Shown piece after piece: positions 9,578 to 16,248 of a stretch of 64,000 nucleotides of DNA. Every line of letters begins with the position of its first letter. The stretch's first letter is position 1. The position numbers and the translations under genes were made by a program. Source of the DNA: Aquibacillus sediminis (GTDB lineage Bacteria > Bacillota > Bacilli > Bacillales > Amphibacillaceae); the NCBI RefSeq assembly GCF_005870085.1, contig NZ_SZNM01000013.1, forward strand, positions 1 through 64,000, given 5' to 3'. Below the pieces are notes generated by a model. That model made no database searches. It was not told the origin of the DNA and saw nothing but the letters and a program-made list of their open reading frames with translations.

Positions 9578-9670
9578 CATTTGGTAGCTAGACCATCCTA
9601 GTACGAAAAAAATGCCGTACCTTAGATTCCGGGCTTTGCGTCCTATCCTTTCGAATAGTTTGCCTTTTTC
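9578..9670 (-). promoter_or_regulatory. c-di-GMP-I riboswitch before cheX
   Basis: The minus strand reads GGCAAACTATTCGAAAGGAT then AGGACGCAAAGCCCGG (core at 9643-9632) and CTAAGGTACGGC. These are the conserved P2 tetraloop, the GGACGCAAAGCC core and the CUAAGG receptor side of the GEMM-I aptamer. A sigma-A promoter precedes it and a terminator follows it, so transcriptional control is likely; on or off cannot be told by eye. Confidence 0.93.
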
Positions 9671-9723
9671 TTTTCTATGTATATTAATTGCTTCACTTTA
9701 TATATTAGAAAGTTGCTTTTTTT

Positions 9724-9764
9724 ATACTACCGCAATAAACGAGTTTATTCAACATATTTCGACA
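9724..9764 (-). promoter_or_regulatory. Sigma-A promoter with tandem 0A-box-like sites, cheX operon
   Basis: The -35 TTGAAT (9752-9747) and -10 TAGTAT (9729-9724) are separated by 17 bp. TGTCGAA (9764-9758) and TGTTGAA (9754-9748) are 10 bp apart, and the second overlaps the -35, exactly as at 4078-4118. Confidence 0.68.
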
Positions 9765-9774
9765 TAAATCTAGT

Positions 9775-9813
9775 AAAAAACTACCAGCTTATGATGAGGA
9801 GGCTGGTAGTTTT
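9775..9813 (-). terminator. Terminator of the flaG-fliS-fliT operon
   Basis: On the minus strand AAAACTACCAGC pairs with GCTGGTAGTTTTTT around a 13-base loop. It starts 11 bases after the stop of the 127-aa gene. Confidence 0.85.
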
Positions 9814-9823
9814 AGTCTAATTA

Positions 9824-10207
9824 TTAATGCGCTATATATGCCTGAACAAATTGCTCCATCTTTTGCTGCCATTCACGGAACGATGGATTCACTTTGTTTG
9901 CCAATAGCTGCTGTTTCGCTTCATTAGATTCAACTTCAAACCAGGTAGATAGTTGTTCGACCAATTGCTTGCATTCTTCTACTAATTCAATCACTTTTGG
10001 TTCGTCCTGGAAAATGACGAGCAGTTGACTATGTGTTTTATGTACCTGCTCAAATGCTTTAATTAAATCTTGAAAAATTTGCGCTACTTGTGGTGGGGCT
10101 TCTTCGGTTAAGTTTTCTTCGATATAATCGAAGCCTTCGCGCATTCCCGCTAGCAATTGGAGGTATTCTTGCAGCATCTCGTGTTGTGCATCCGTTAATT
10201 GTGTCAA
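9824..10207 (-). CDS. Uncharacterised 127-residue protein in the fliS-fliT operon
   Basis: The protein is acidic and almost wholly helical, with no signal or membrane segment (MTQLTDAQHEMLQEYLQLL, a glutamine-rich middle, and a WQQKMEQFVQAYIAH end). It follows fliT by 8 bases and precedes the operon terminator, so it is co-transcribed with export chaperones. Size and helicity would suit another chaperone or a regulator of late flagellar export, but that is inference from context only. I do not recognise the family. Confidence 0.8.
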   Translation of the reverse strand: MTQLTDAQHEMLQEYLQLLAGMREGFDYIEENLTEEAPPQVAQIFQDLIKAFEQVHKTHSQLLVIFQDEPKVIELVEECKQLVEQLSTWFEVESNEAKQQLLANKVNPSFREWQQKMEQFVQAYIAH

Positions 10208-10215
10208 ATAATCAC

Positions 10216-10569
10216 CTATTTCTTAGAGTCTAAAAACATTCCATCAAAATTTGAAAGGTTCTTGTATGGATTGGTATATTTTGTGTTCGTATTTTTTTGT
10301 TTTTTCACGGTACGTACATCTTGTTTTACTTCGTTTAATAGTAAATCCAGCTTTGTTTGAACTTGCTGATTAAGTGCTACAACTTGTTGACCCAGTTGGT
10401 CCTCTTCGTCTGAATATGGGGGTTGAATCTGCTGCATTTGCTCGGCACGCTTCTCAATCAACCCGTTAATTTGTTCAATCAATTGATCGCGTTCTGCCTT
10501 TTTGTTGTCCTGTTGCAATAATTCAAGCAGCTCGACAGTCGTTTGGTAGAATGGCTGCACCCGATTCAT
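10216..10569 (-). CDS. fliT: Flagellar chaperone FliT
   Basis: This 117-residue helical protein has the size, glutamine-rich composition and position of Bacillus FliT. It overlaps the end of fliS by one base (TAATG). FliT is the export chaperone for the filament cap protein FliD. The C-terminal tail (YTNPYKNLSNFDGMFLDSKK) resembles the tail of other Bacillus FliT proteins. FliT diverges fast, so context carries much of the assignment. Confidence 0.85.
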   Translation of the reverse strand: MNRVQPFYQTTVELLELLQQDNKKAERDQLIEQINGLIEKRAEQMQQIQPPYSDEEDQLGQQVVALNQQVQTKLDLLLNEVKQDVRTVKKQKNTNTKYTNPYKNLSNFDGMFLDSKK

Positions 10570-10967
10570 TACGACTGCACACCTTGCCCATATTGTTGTT
10601 GACGATTTAGTTTAATAACTTCCTTCCATGTGTCACGGAATTCTGTCACGAGATCTGCTGCTTCGTCTAACTTCGATTGGTCATTATGAATATTTGCTTC
10701 CATTAATTGATTGTTGATGAAATCGTATAATGGCAAAACTTGTTGAGCAATATCTGCCTTTTGATCCATCGTCACCATTAATTCACGAATAATATTTTGT
10801 GCTTTTTGGATATTGGTATTTTTTTGTTCAAAATTGCTCTCATCCATCGCTTTTTTTGCTAGTTTAATAAATTTCAAACATCCATTATATAACATTAAAG
10901 TTAACTCCCCTGGGGAAGCGGTTGTTACTGAATTCTGTTGGTATGCTTGGTATTTGTTCATACTCAT
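10569..10967 (-). CDS. fliS: Flagellar chaperone FliS
   Basis: This 132-residue protein is clearly FliS: MNKYQAYQQNSVTTASPGEL, then LTLMLYNGCLKFI and NIIRELMVTMD, which form the four-helix bundle that binds the C-terminal tail of flagellin and stops it polymerising before export. It lies between flaG and fliT. In B. subtilis FliS also works with FliW in the FliW-CsrA-Hag switch, whose other parts are at 23392-26547. Confidence 0.95.
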   Translation of the reverse strand: MSMNKYQAYQQNSVTTASPGELTLMLYNGCLKFIKLAKKAMDESNFEQKNTNIQKAQNIIRELMVTMDQKADIAQQVLPLYDFINNQLMEANIHNDQSKLDEAADLVTEFRDTWKEVIKLNRQQQYGQGVQS

Positions 10968-11064
10968 TTGTCTTACACACTCCTCAATCTATTGCTCCAT
11001 TATTCTGCTAACGGATAAGGTTTCATTAGGTCACGTTTATAGTTCTCCCTATTAATCTCTTATC

Positions 11065-11469
11065 CTAAACAGTCTCATCGACGATAAATCCCATTAATTC
11101 TGCCATCGATGCATAGGCATCTAGTAGCTTTTTAGGAGGGATTTCCTTGATCACTTCTTCTGTTTCTTGGTCAATCACTTGCACATAGTGTCGATCCAAC
11201 TTTTCATGCATCTCAAATTTCAGAGATGTACGTGTTGGTTCCAAAAACTCATTTATACTTTCAACAAGCTCATTAACCTGTTCTTTATCAAGCTGTTTAT
11301 CCATTTCCTTTACATCATGATATGTTTGCCTACCCAATTGACTCTCAACATTATTTGTCTGTGAACCTATGGATCTTTCTCTTGCAGATGTAGAAAACTC
11401 GGTGTGCTCAGCCTTTTGCAGGAGTTGGGATCCAGATATGATTTTCCCAACACTCATGGCAACTGCCAA
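11065..11469 (-). CDS. flaG: FlaG family protein
   Basis: This 134-residue protein has a variable N-terminal half and the FlaG C-terminal domain (LKFEMHEKLDRHYVQVIDQETEEVIKEIPPKKLLDAYASMAELMGFIVDE). FlaG influences filament length and lies upstream of fliD or fliS in most Bacillaceae. Here it heads flaG-fliS-fliT, with fliD located elsewhere (16249 and 18059). A sigma-D-like -10 (TCCGATAT, 11507-11500) lies upstream with no good -35. A shorter relative, lacking the C-terminal domain, precedes the second fliD. Confidence 0.93.
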   Translation of the reverse strand: MAVAMSVGKIISGSQLLQKAEHTEFSTSARERSIGSQTNNVESQLGRQTYHDVKEMDKQLDKEQVNELVESINEFLEPTRTSLKFEMHEKLDRHYVQVIDQETEEVIKEIPPKKLLDAYASMAELMGFIVDETV

Positions 11470-11777
11470 CTCCTTATCAGTTATTTTGTTGTACTTTATA
11501 TATCGGATGGTAGGGTGGGAATGTGAAGGGGATTGAGGGAAAAGTTTATTTATTTTTTGGGATGAGGGTGAGTGGATGCATGGGTAAAGTGGTGGATGTC
11601 AGAGCGTTTTACGGGATTGTTGGTTGTTTTGGCGGAATCGAGCCCTCCTGTCCCCTCCACCGCTTACCACTATTATTGACGAACCACTACGCCCCATCCT
11701 ACGCTCCCCTTTCAACACCAGTTTCTAATAGGGTTTATGGGTTTTTATACCCAAATGTTTAGAATTTTAGAGGATTT

Positions 11778-11819
11778 TGTCGAATAGTGTTGAAATAGGT
11801 CATTTGTTACTGGTATCAT
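11778..11819 (+). promoter_or_regulatory. Sigma-A promoter with tandem 0A-box-like sites, LuxR regulator
   Basis: TGTCGAA (11778-11784) and TGTTGAA (11788-11794) are 10 bp apart. The second overlaps a -35 TTGAAA (11790-11795), followed after 18 bp by TATCAT (11814-11819). It is the third instance of this arrangement in the window and the only one on the plus strand. Confidence 0.6.
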
Positions 11820-11878
11820 TAATATTTTAACAGACTAAAGTTGTGGTTTAGTGTTATATCAAATTAATATGAGTTGAA

Positions 11879-11967
11879 AAAGGCAAACCATTTGAAAGAA
11901 TGGGACGCAAAGTCATGGGTCTAAGGTAAGGGGCTTTTCTCATTATGATCGCCAGACTACCAAAACG
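11879..11967 (+). promoter_or_regulatory. c-di-GMP-I riboswitch before the LuxR regulator
   Basis: The sequence reads GGCAAACCATTTGAAAGAAT, then GGGACGCAAAG (11902-11912) and GGGTCTAAGG, matching the GEMM-I aptamer. The usual CC after GCAAAG is TC here. It lies between the promoter at 11778-11819 and a terminator at 11982-12016. Confidence 0.92.
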
Positions 11968-11981
11968 TTCTATTCTATTGG

Positions 11982-12016
11982 CTATTCTCAACTCAGAGGA
12001 TAGTTTTTGTTCTTTT
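11982..12016 (+). terminator. Expression-platform terminator before the LuxR regulator
   Basis: CTATTCTC pairs with GAGGATAG (one G-T pair), then TTTTTGTTCTTTTT. It is located 101 bases before the start codon and directly after the aptamer. Confidence 0.78.
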
Positions 12017-12116
12017 TCACAACAATTTTTGTTTGTAAAAGTAGTACAAAAATCGACTTAAGTTATGGGCTATCCTAACTAATGTCAAAAAAATAAATAA
12101 AAAAGGAAGAAGAAAT

Positions 12117-12740
12117 ATGAAAATAGTAGTTGTTAAAAAACCATCCCTATTAAGAGAAGGAATTGTAAGAATATTACAGGAGGAACTGAATCATACCATT
12201 GAAACCCTTTCCCCCAACAAATTAGAAAAATTGCGCAACGAATATGGTGCTGCAGATTTAATTATTATGGATATAGATACGGACATGGAAATTATGACAA
12301 CGGTTGATTATTTAAAAAATCAAAATAAGAACATTATTGTTTGGACTTCGGATAAAAACCACACTAATTTGTGTGATTTGTTTGAACTAAGATTGAGTGG
12401 TTATTTTTATAACGGAATGGGGCAAGATGAATTTGTCACAGCTGTCCAATCCGTCCTTGATGGTGAAACATATATTCACCACTCTTTATCACCGATTCTT
12501 TTAGACCATTTCAGCCCCGTGGATCAACCTATAGAACCTGTTGGTATATTTTCTTCAAGAGAATGGGAAGTATTGGAGCTTCTGACAAAAGGATTTAAAA
12601 ATAGCCAGATCGCTGACACGTTATTCATATCTGAAAGAACCGTAAAAAACTATGTAAGTTTAATTATGAAAAAAATGAATGTACAGGATCGTACCAACAT
12701 CGTTTTGACTGCTTTGAAAAATAAATGGATTATTATTTAG
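12117..12740 (+). CDS. LuxR-family response regulator with degenerate receiver
   Basis: The 207-residue protein has a receiver-like domain (1-120) and a LuxR helix-turn-helix (about 145-205: FSSREWEVLELLTKGFKNSQIADTLF, SERTVKNYVSLIMKKM) resembling DegU/NarL. The receiver has lost key residues. The acidic pair that binds magnesium reads KK (VVVKKPSLLREG), and the conserved lysine of the GYLLK segment is replaced (GYFYNGM), although an aspartate at the phosphorylation position remains (IIMDID). It is therefore likely to act without phosphorylation. Expression is under a c-di-GMP-I riboswitch, so this may be a c-di-GMP output regulator. It is followed by a FliL-like gene. Confidence 0.9.
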   Translation: MKIVVVKKPSLLREGIVRILQEELNHTIETLSPNKLEKLRNEYGAADLIIMDIDTDMEIMTTVDYLKNQNKNIIVWTSDKNHTNLCDLFELRLSGYFYNGMGQDEFVTAVQSVLDGETYIHHSLSPILLDHFSPVDQPIEPVGIFSSREWEVLELLTKGFKNSQIADTLFISERTVKNYVSLIMKKMNVQDRTNIVLTALKNKWIII

Positions 12741-12907
12741 GGCAGCAATACGGAATAATTTACTTGGATCGTTTCGCAATTCTGCCATGACCATGTATCT
12801 TATATGGAAAAAGAGTTACATAATGAAGCTTTGTGATCGAAGTCGTTTGAAAATATGTTAACAATCCAAATCATAATAAAATGATAACTGTTTGAGAGGT
12901 GAGTGAA

Positions 12908-13327
12908 ATGAAAAGAAAAGGATTATATATCACCATGATGCTATCTATGGTTTTATTAGGAGGAGTGCTTGCGTCGCTATTTTTTATTTTCGTGGGTGAT
13001 AGCAAAGCTAACGATGAACTTACAATTAACGATAAAGTGGAGTATTCCTATGAAATGGAAGAGATTAGTACAGATTTAAATGATGGAAGTTATGTGAGAA
13101 TGCAAGTAATATTTATTGGTGATAGTAAGGATGCAAGAGAAGAATTAGACAACCGTGGATCACAGCTTAAAAACCTATTAATTAAACAACTAAGTTCAAT
13201 GGACGCGAAATCGCTACAGAGCGATCTGTCTAAATTTGAAAATACGGTAAAAGATATAACAAATGGCATGATGGAAGATGGGAAAGTAATTGAATTTTAC
13301 ATTACTGAGAAATTAATGCAGACATAA
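12908..13327 (+). CDS. FliL-like membrane protein
   Basis: The 139-residue protein has one N-terminal membrane helix (about 6-30) and an extracellular domain with the FliL pattern (YEMEEISTDLNDGSYVRMQV, then a C-terminal KVIEFYITEKLM). FliL sits around the flagellar stator and affects torque. Bacillus normally has fliL in the main fla/che operon, so this is probably a second copy. I place the start at the ATG at 12908 (GAGAGGTGAG 4-5 bases upstream) rather than the GTG at 12899. It lies downstream of the c-di-GMP-controlled regulator, possibly in the same transcript. Confidence 0.78.
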   Translation: MKRKGLYITMMLSMVLLGGVLASLFFIFVGDSKANDELTINDKVEYSYEMEEISTDLNDGSYVRMQVIFIGDSKDAREELDNRGSQLKNLLIKQLSSMDAKSLQSDLSKFENTVKDITNGMMEDGKVIEFYITEKLMQT

Positions 13328-13390
13328 TTGATACCTTAAATAGATATCTCGTGATGGATCTACCTCTATTTAAATATGAATTAAAGCTAT

Positions 13391-13419
13391 GAATACCCCG
13401 CCAAAAAGGCGGGGTATTC
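13391..13419. terminator. Bidirectional terminator between convergent genes
   Basis: GAATACCCCGCC pairs perfectly with GGCGGGGTATTC around AAAAA. A T-rich stretch lies on the plus side. It separates the FliL-like gene (+) from the 102-aa gene (-). Confidence 0.85.
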
Positions 13420-13423
13420 TATT

Positions 13424-13732
13424 TTATATGGAATTTTTTATCTCTTCTAAATTTTTAAGTGCTCTTTCATAATCCATATCTACGCCGGTAACAAACTGAA
13501 AGGCCGGATCATTGTTTGTATGAGTTCTTAAAAGGTAAAAAGTGTTTGGCCTTTCATGCTTCATAACTGTTATGACCTCTGAAGTTGGTAAACTTAATGA
13601 TTTAGTTCGAACTCTCAAGAAACTTCTTAAGAAATGTTTATATGACATAATGTCACCAAGGTGATCCGGATATTCTTTAAGTAATTTTTCAAAATTATTA
13701 AGTGCTGCTTTTAATTCAGGTTCCCGATTCAA
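13424..13732 (-). CDS. Uncharacterised 102-residue protein under a c-di-GMP riboswitch
   Basis: The soluble protein begins NREPELKAALNNFEKLLKEY and has a basic middle (FLRSFLRVRTKSLSL). I do not recognise a family. The start is a TTG with AAAGGAG 9 bases upstream. A c-di-GMP-I riboswitch (13799-13872) and a perfect extended -10 promoter lie in front, so it belongs to the c-di-GMP regulon. It converges on the FliL-like gene and shares a terminator with it. No PilZ-type motif is visible. Confidence 0.8.
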   Translation of the reverse strand: MNREPELKAALNNFEKLLKEYPDHLGDIMSYKHFLRSFLRVRTKSLSLPTSEVITVMKHERPNTFYLLRTHTNNDPAFQFVTGVDMDYERALKNLEEIKNSI

Positions 13733-13798
13733 AAATAAAAACTCCTTTCATACTTGAAAATGCCAAATAAAACACACTACATATTAAGGAGATTTTAT

Positions 13799-13872
13799 AA
13801 GGCAACTGGCTGGCTTTGATTTAACATTAGCCCCTATAGCTTTGCGTCCTTGCTTTTCAGCAAGTTTGCCAT
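13799..13872 (-). promoter_or_regulatory. c-di-GMP-I riboswitch before the 102-aa gene
   Basis: The minus strand reads GGCAAACTTGCTGAAAAGCA, AGGACGCAAAGC, GGGGCTAAT and ends CCAGTTGCC, with GGCAA/TTGCC closing the aptamer. Instead of a clear terminator, CTCCTT (13791-13786) can pair with the AAGGAG ribosome binding site (about 13747-13742), which suggests translational control. A TGCTATAAT extended -10 (13893-13886) lies upstream. Confidence 0.88.
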
Positions 13873-14097
13873 TTTCAACTTGATAATTATAGCATATGAG
13901 GATAATTTTGTGTTAAGTATTTTTTGTTGTAATTAAGTATTTGTCGGAGGAATTTTTTACGAGTGGATTTTCTCTGTTTTTAGTTGCTATCCCATTGTTT
14001 CTAAAGTCACCTTTGTCCAAGGGGATAAATTCCCAATTTCTTCAGACTTGCTCATTGCTTGAAGATAGGGCTCGCTAATTAAAAAACGATTGTTACT

Positions 14098-14131
14098 AAA
14101 AAAATGAGAGCCATATTGGCTCTCATTTTTA
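14098..14131 (-). terminator. Terminator of the HD-GYP/yjfB operon
   Basis: ATGAGAGCC pairs with GGCTCTCAT around five bases, with T runs on both strands. It starts at the stop of the yjfB-like gene. Confidence 0.85.
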
Positions 14132-14329
14132 TGCTTTCATATCCACACTACTCCCCAAATGGGGGCTAACAGATTGTTCCATCTGCTGCACATTGGATTG
14201 TTCGAGCATGTTAACCATGCTTTGTCCTTGTGTTTCCGATTGTGACATGGCTTTATCCATCACCGCAACGCTTGCTTGTTGCTTCACATTGGCAGTACTC
14301 ATTGCCATTGACATTGCTGCAACATCCAT
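14129..14329 (-). CDS. YjfB-like putative motility protein
   Basis: The 66-residue protein matches the small YjfB family (MDVAAMSMAMSTANVKQQAS, then methionine- and glutamine-rich helix, SPHLGSSVDMKA end), which is widespread in motile Bacillaceae and assumed to be flagellum-associated. AAGGAGGG precedes the start. It follows the 62-aa gene and the HD-GYP gene closely, so the three form an operon. Confidence 0.88.
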   Translation of the reverse strand: MDVAAMSMAMSTANVKQQASVAVMDKAMSQSETQGQSMVNMLEQSNVQQMEQSVSPHLGSSVDMKA

Positions 14330-14353
14330 ACATAAACCCTCCTTCTAGTCTAT

Positions 14354-14542
14354 TTATCTATTTTTAAATAGTTCAAACTGGTTAGTAACCGATGCTCCTT
14401 GTTCGATTCCTGCTTGATAGGCGGAACCATATAGTTGCTTCAATAAGAGGGTTAATCGGGATTTTGTATCTTGATTCATTTCTACTTGTTGATCCGATTC
14501 CATTAATTGAATGATTTTTTCAAGCGCTTGATTTGGTTCCAT
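14354..14542 (-). CDS. Small uncharacterised protein between HD-GYP and yjfB genes
   Basis: I start this 62-residue protein at the ATG at 14542, preceded by GGAGGG; a longer reading to 14608 would overlap the HD-GYP gene. It begins EPNQALEKIIQLMESDQQVE and is helical, with no membrane segment. The spacing of 13 bases after the HD-GYP gene and 24 before the yjfB-like gene supports co-transcription. Function unknown. Confidence 0.75.
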   Translation of the reverse strand: MEPNQALEKIIQLMESDQQVEMNQDTKSRLTLLLKQLYGSAYQAGIEQGASVTNQFELFKNR

Positions 14543-14555
14543 AAAGTACCCTCCA

Positions 14556-15536
14556 TTATGCAGTTTCATGCGGTTGGATGACATATGTTGTTTGTTTGGT
14601 AAGATCAATTTCGTTACCTGTTGCTAGTATTTTTATTTTTGGTCGTTGCAAATGCTTATTTATTTCCGTCACAATCGCTTGTTCGTGATGATTGGTACGC
14701 ACTTTTGTCCCTGGTGGATAAGTAAGAACGGACCGACTAAAAGCTGTCACAATCGGATGAGAAAAATGTGTACCTGATGATGCCATAATCGCTTCCATCG
14801 CATCATGCGGGGCAATTTTTTCTATACTAATTAAATGATCATACCGATCGGCAATCGCACCAATTTGACCAAATTCAATAAAATCTTTTCCAGTTATTTG
14901 ACGTGGAAAACCTTTACCATCGAAGCGTTCATGGTGTTGGTAGGCAACATGTGCGGAAAGGGCACTTAGTTGGCTAATGCCTCGAATATAATGAAATCCT
15001 TGTTCAGGATGATCTTCATATGTATCTGTTAATTCCTTACCAATATCATGTAGCAAGCAACCAATTGCTAAATCTCGCAATTTAACATCATTATACGACA
15101 ATTTTTTTCCAATTAATAGACCAAGGATGGCTACATTAACGGAATGAGCATATGGTTGCAGTTCCTTTGTCATAGTGGCAGTAGGGATCATCACAAGTGT
15201 TGGTCTGTTTTTCACTTCTTGAATCAGTTGATTCGCCACTTGTTGTAATCCTTGAATATCTGGTGTGCGGGTTGTACCTGCTTGTTGATAAAACGCTTGG
15301 ACAATTTGAATCGCATCTGTCCACGTTGGCATATCAAGCATATCGTCGATCGTTATCCCTTTGGAAACTTCATCTTCAATAAATAGGAAGTTGATCCCCA
15401 TATTTTCTAACCGCGCCTTAATCTTTGGATCAATCGTCCGACCCGCCGCAAGTAAAATTCGTTTATTCTTATCATAGACTGGCTTCGCTAGTACCATTGT
15501 TTGATGCTGATAATCAGAAATTTGGATTAACCTCAT
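14556..15536 (-). CDS. HD-GYP domain protein, probable c-di-GMP phosphodiesterase
   Basis: The 326-residue soluble protein has a variable N-terminal region and an HD-GYP domain from about 120. The metal site HDIGK is at 163-167, followed by H(P)EQG and VAYQHHERFDGKGFP at 197-211, so the signature GYP reads GFP. HD-GYP enzymes hydrolyse c-di-GMP to pGpG or GMP. The final part (about 265-326) is a small beta-rich tail. The ATG has a GAGGTAAGG site. It is the first gene of an operon with two small motility-linked genes, and its leader holds nested palindromes. Confidence 0.92.
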   Translation of the reverse strand: MRLIQISDYQHQTMVLAKPVYDKNKRILLAAGRTIDPKIKARLENMGINFLFIEDEVSKGITIDDMLDMPTWTDAIQIVQAFYQQAGTTRTPDIQGLQQVANQLIQEVKNRPTLVMIPTATMTKELQPYAHSVNVAILGLLIGKKLSYNDVKLRDLAIGCLLHDIGKELTDTYEDHPEQGFHYIRGISQLSALSAHVAYQHHERFDGKGFPRQITGKDFIEFGQIGAIADRYDHLISIEKIAPHDAMEAIMASSGTHFSHPIVTAFSRSVLTYPPGTKVRTNHHEQAIVTEINKHLQRPKIKILATGNEIDLTKQTTYVIQPHETA

Positions 15537-15552
15537 GATCGCCTTACCTCTT

Positions 15553-15601
15553 TCACTAGAAAAATTAATAGATACTATTAATAGTAATACTTTCCTAGTG
15601 A
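15553..15601 (-). promoter_or_regulatory. Nested palindromes before the HD-GYP gene
   Basis: TCACTAG (15595-15601 on the minus strand) and CTAGTGA (15553-15559) flank a perfect palindrome, TACTATTAATAGTA, at 15573-15586. This may be an operator or leader hairpin; no factor can be named. From here to about 16175 I see no convincing gene. The 75-codon frame at 15835 lacks a ribosome binding site. Confidence 0.35.
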
Positions 15602-16177
15602 TTTTTCCAGTGTTAATGTAACTTTATGCTTATTTATTTACGAAATGAAAAGAAAACAATTTTTAAATAGGTAGAATGATAGAGGTGGTAGTGAGTAGAT
15701 AGACATTATTAACTTAACTATTTCATCATGTAGTTCTTTGGGGTTGGGTTTAATTTTGTATCCAACACCGATTTTGTCTAAATTATTGGGTTAAATATTT
15801 CGGGGATACGTGGAGATAGTTTTATAGAAATAGAATGATTGTCGTTAATGAACCTAAAACAGTGATCTATACTTTGTTAAGGTCCGATGCCCAGTATATC
15901 TCATCGATTTGCTACCTATTTACTTTTTTCACGATCACCGGAATCTTTGCCCTTTTAAGTGAATTCATATATGTTTATTACCTAGTCGACATCTGGATTG
16001 TTGGAAATCATGGTTGGGTTTTACAGCTCAAGGCCATCTTGCATAAGTCCATATGTAATTAGTATCCACATCATAGGTAACATAAGGGCAAGGGGCATTT
16101 CTGCCAAATTTCAAGTTAAATCCCTCCAAACAACTTGTTACAATAATTACAGTCTATCACCAACTTCTGAAATAAAA

Positions 16178-16210
16178 TAAGTGTGCCAAAAATCGTTTCA
16201 GCACACTTAT
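16178..16210 (-). terminator. Terminator after the first fliD
   Basis: AAGTGTGC pairs perfectly with GCACACTT and is followed by ATTTTATTTC on the minus strand. It lies 39 bases beyond the fliD stop. Confidence 0.8.
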
Positions 16211-16248
16211 TTCTATCTTATTTTGGGCGCCTGCACCCAATCTACAAA

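Noticed and set aside
11523-11762. 79-codon plus-strand frame upstream of the LuxR regulator
   Set aside because: Its composition is unusual and it has no ribosome binding site or family features. It overlaps the flaG upstream region and the approach to the promoter.
15835-16062. 75-codon plus-strand frame with two hydrophobic stretches
   Set aside because: It could be a small membrane protein, but it has no ribosome binding site, promoter or terminator, and AT-rich DNA gives such frames by chance.
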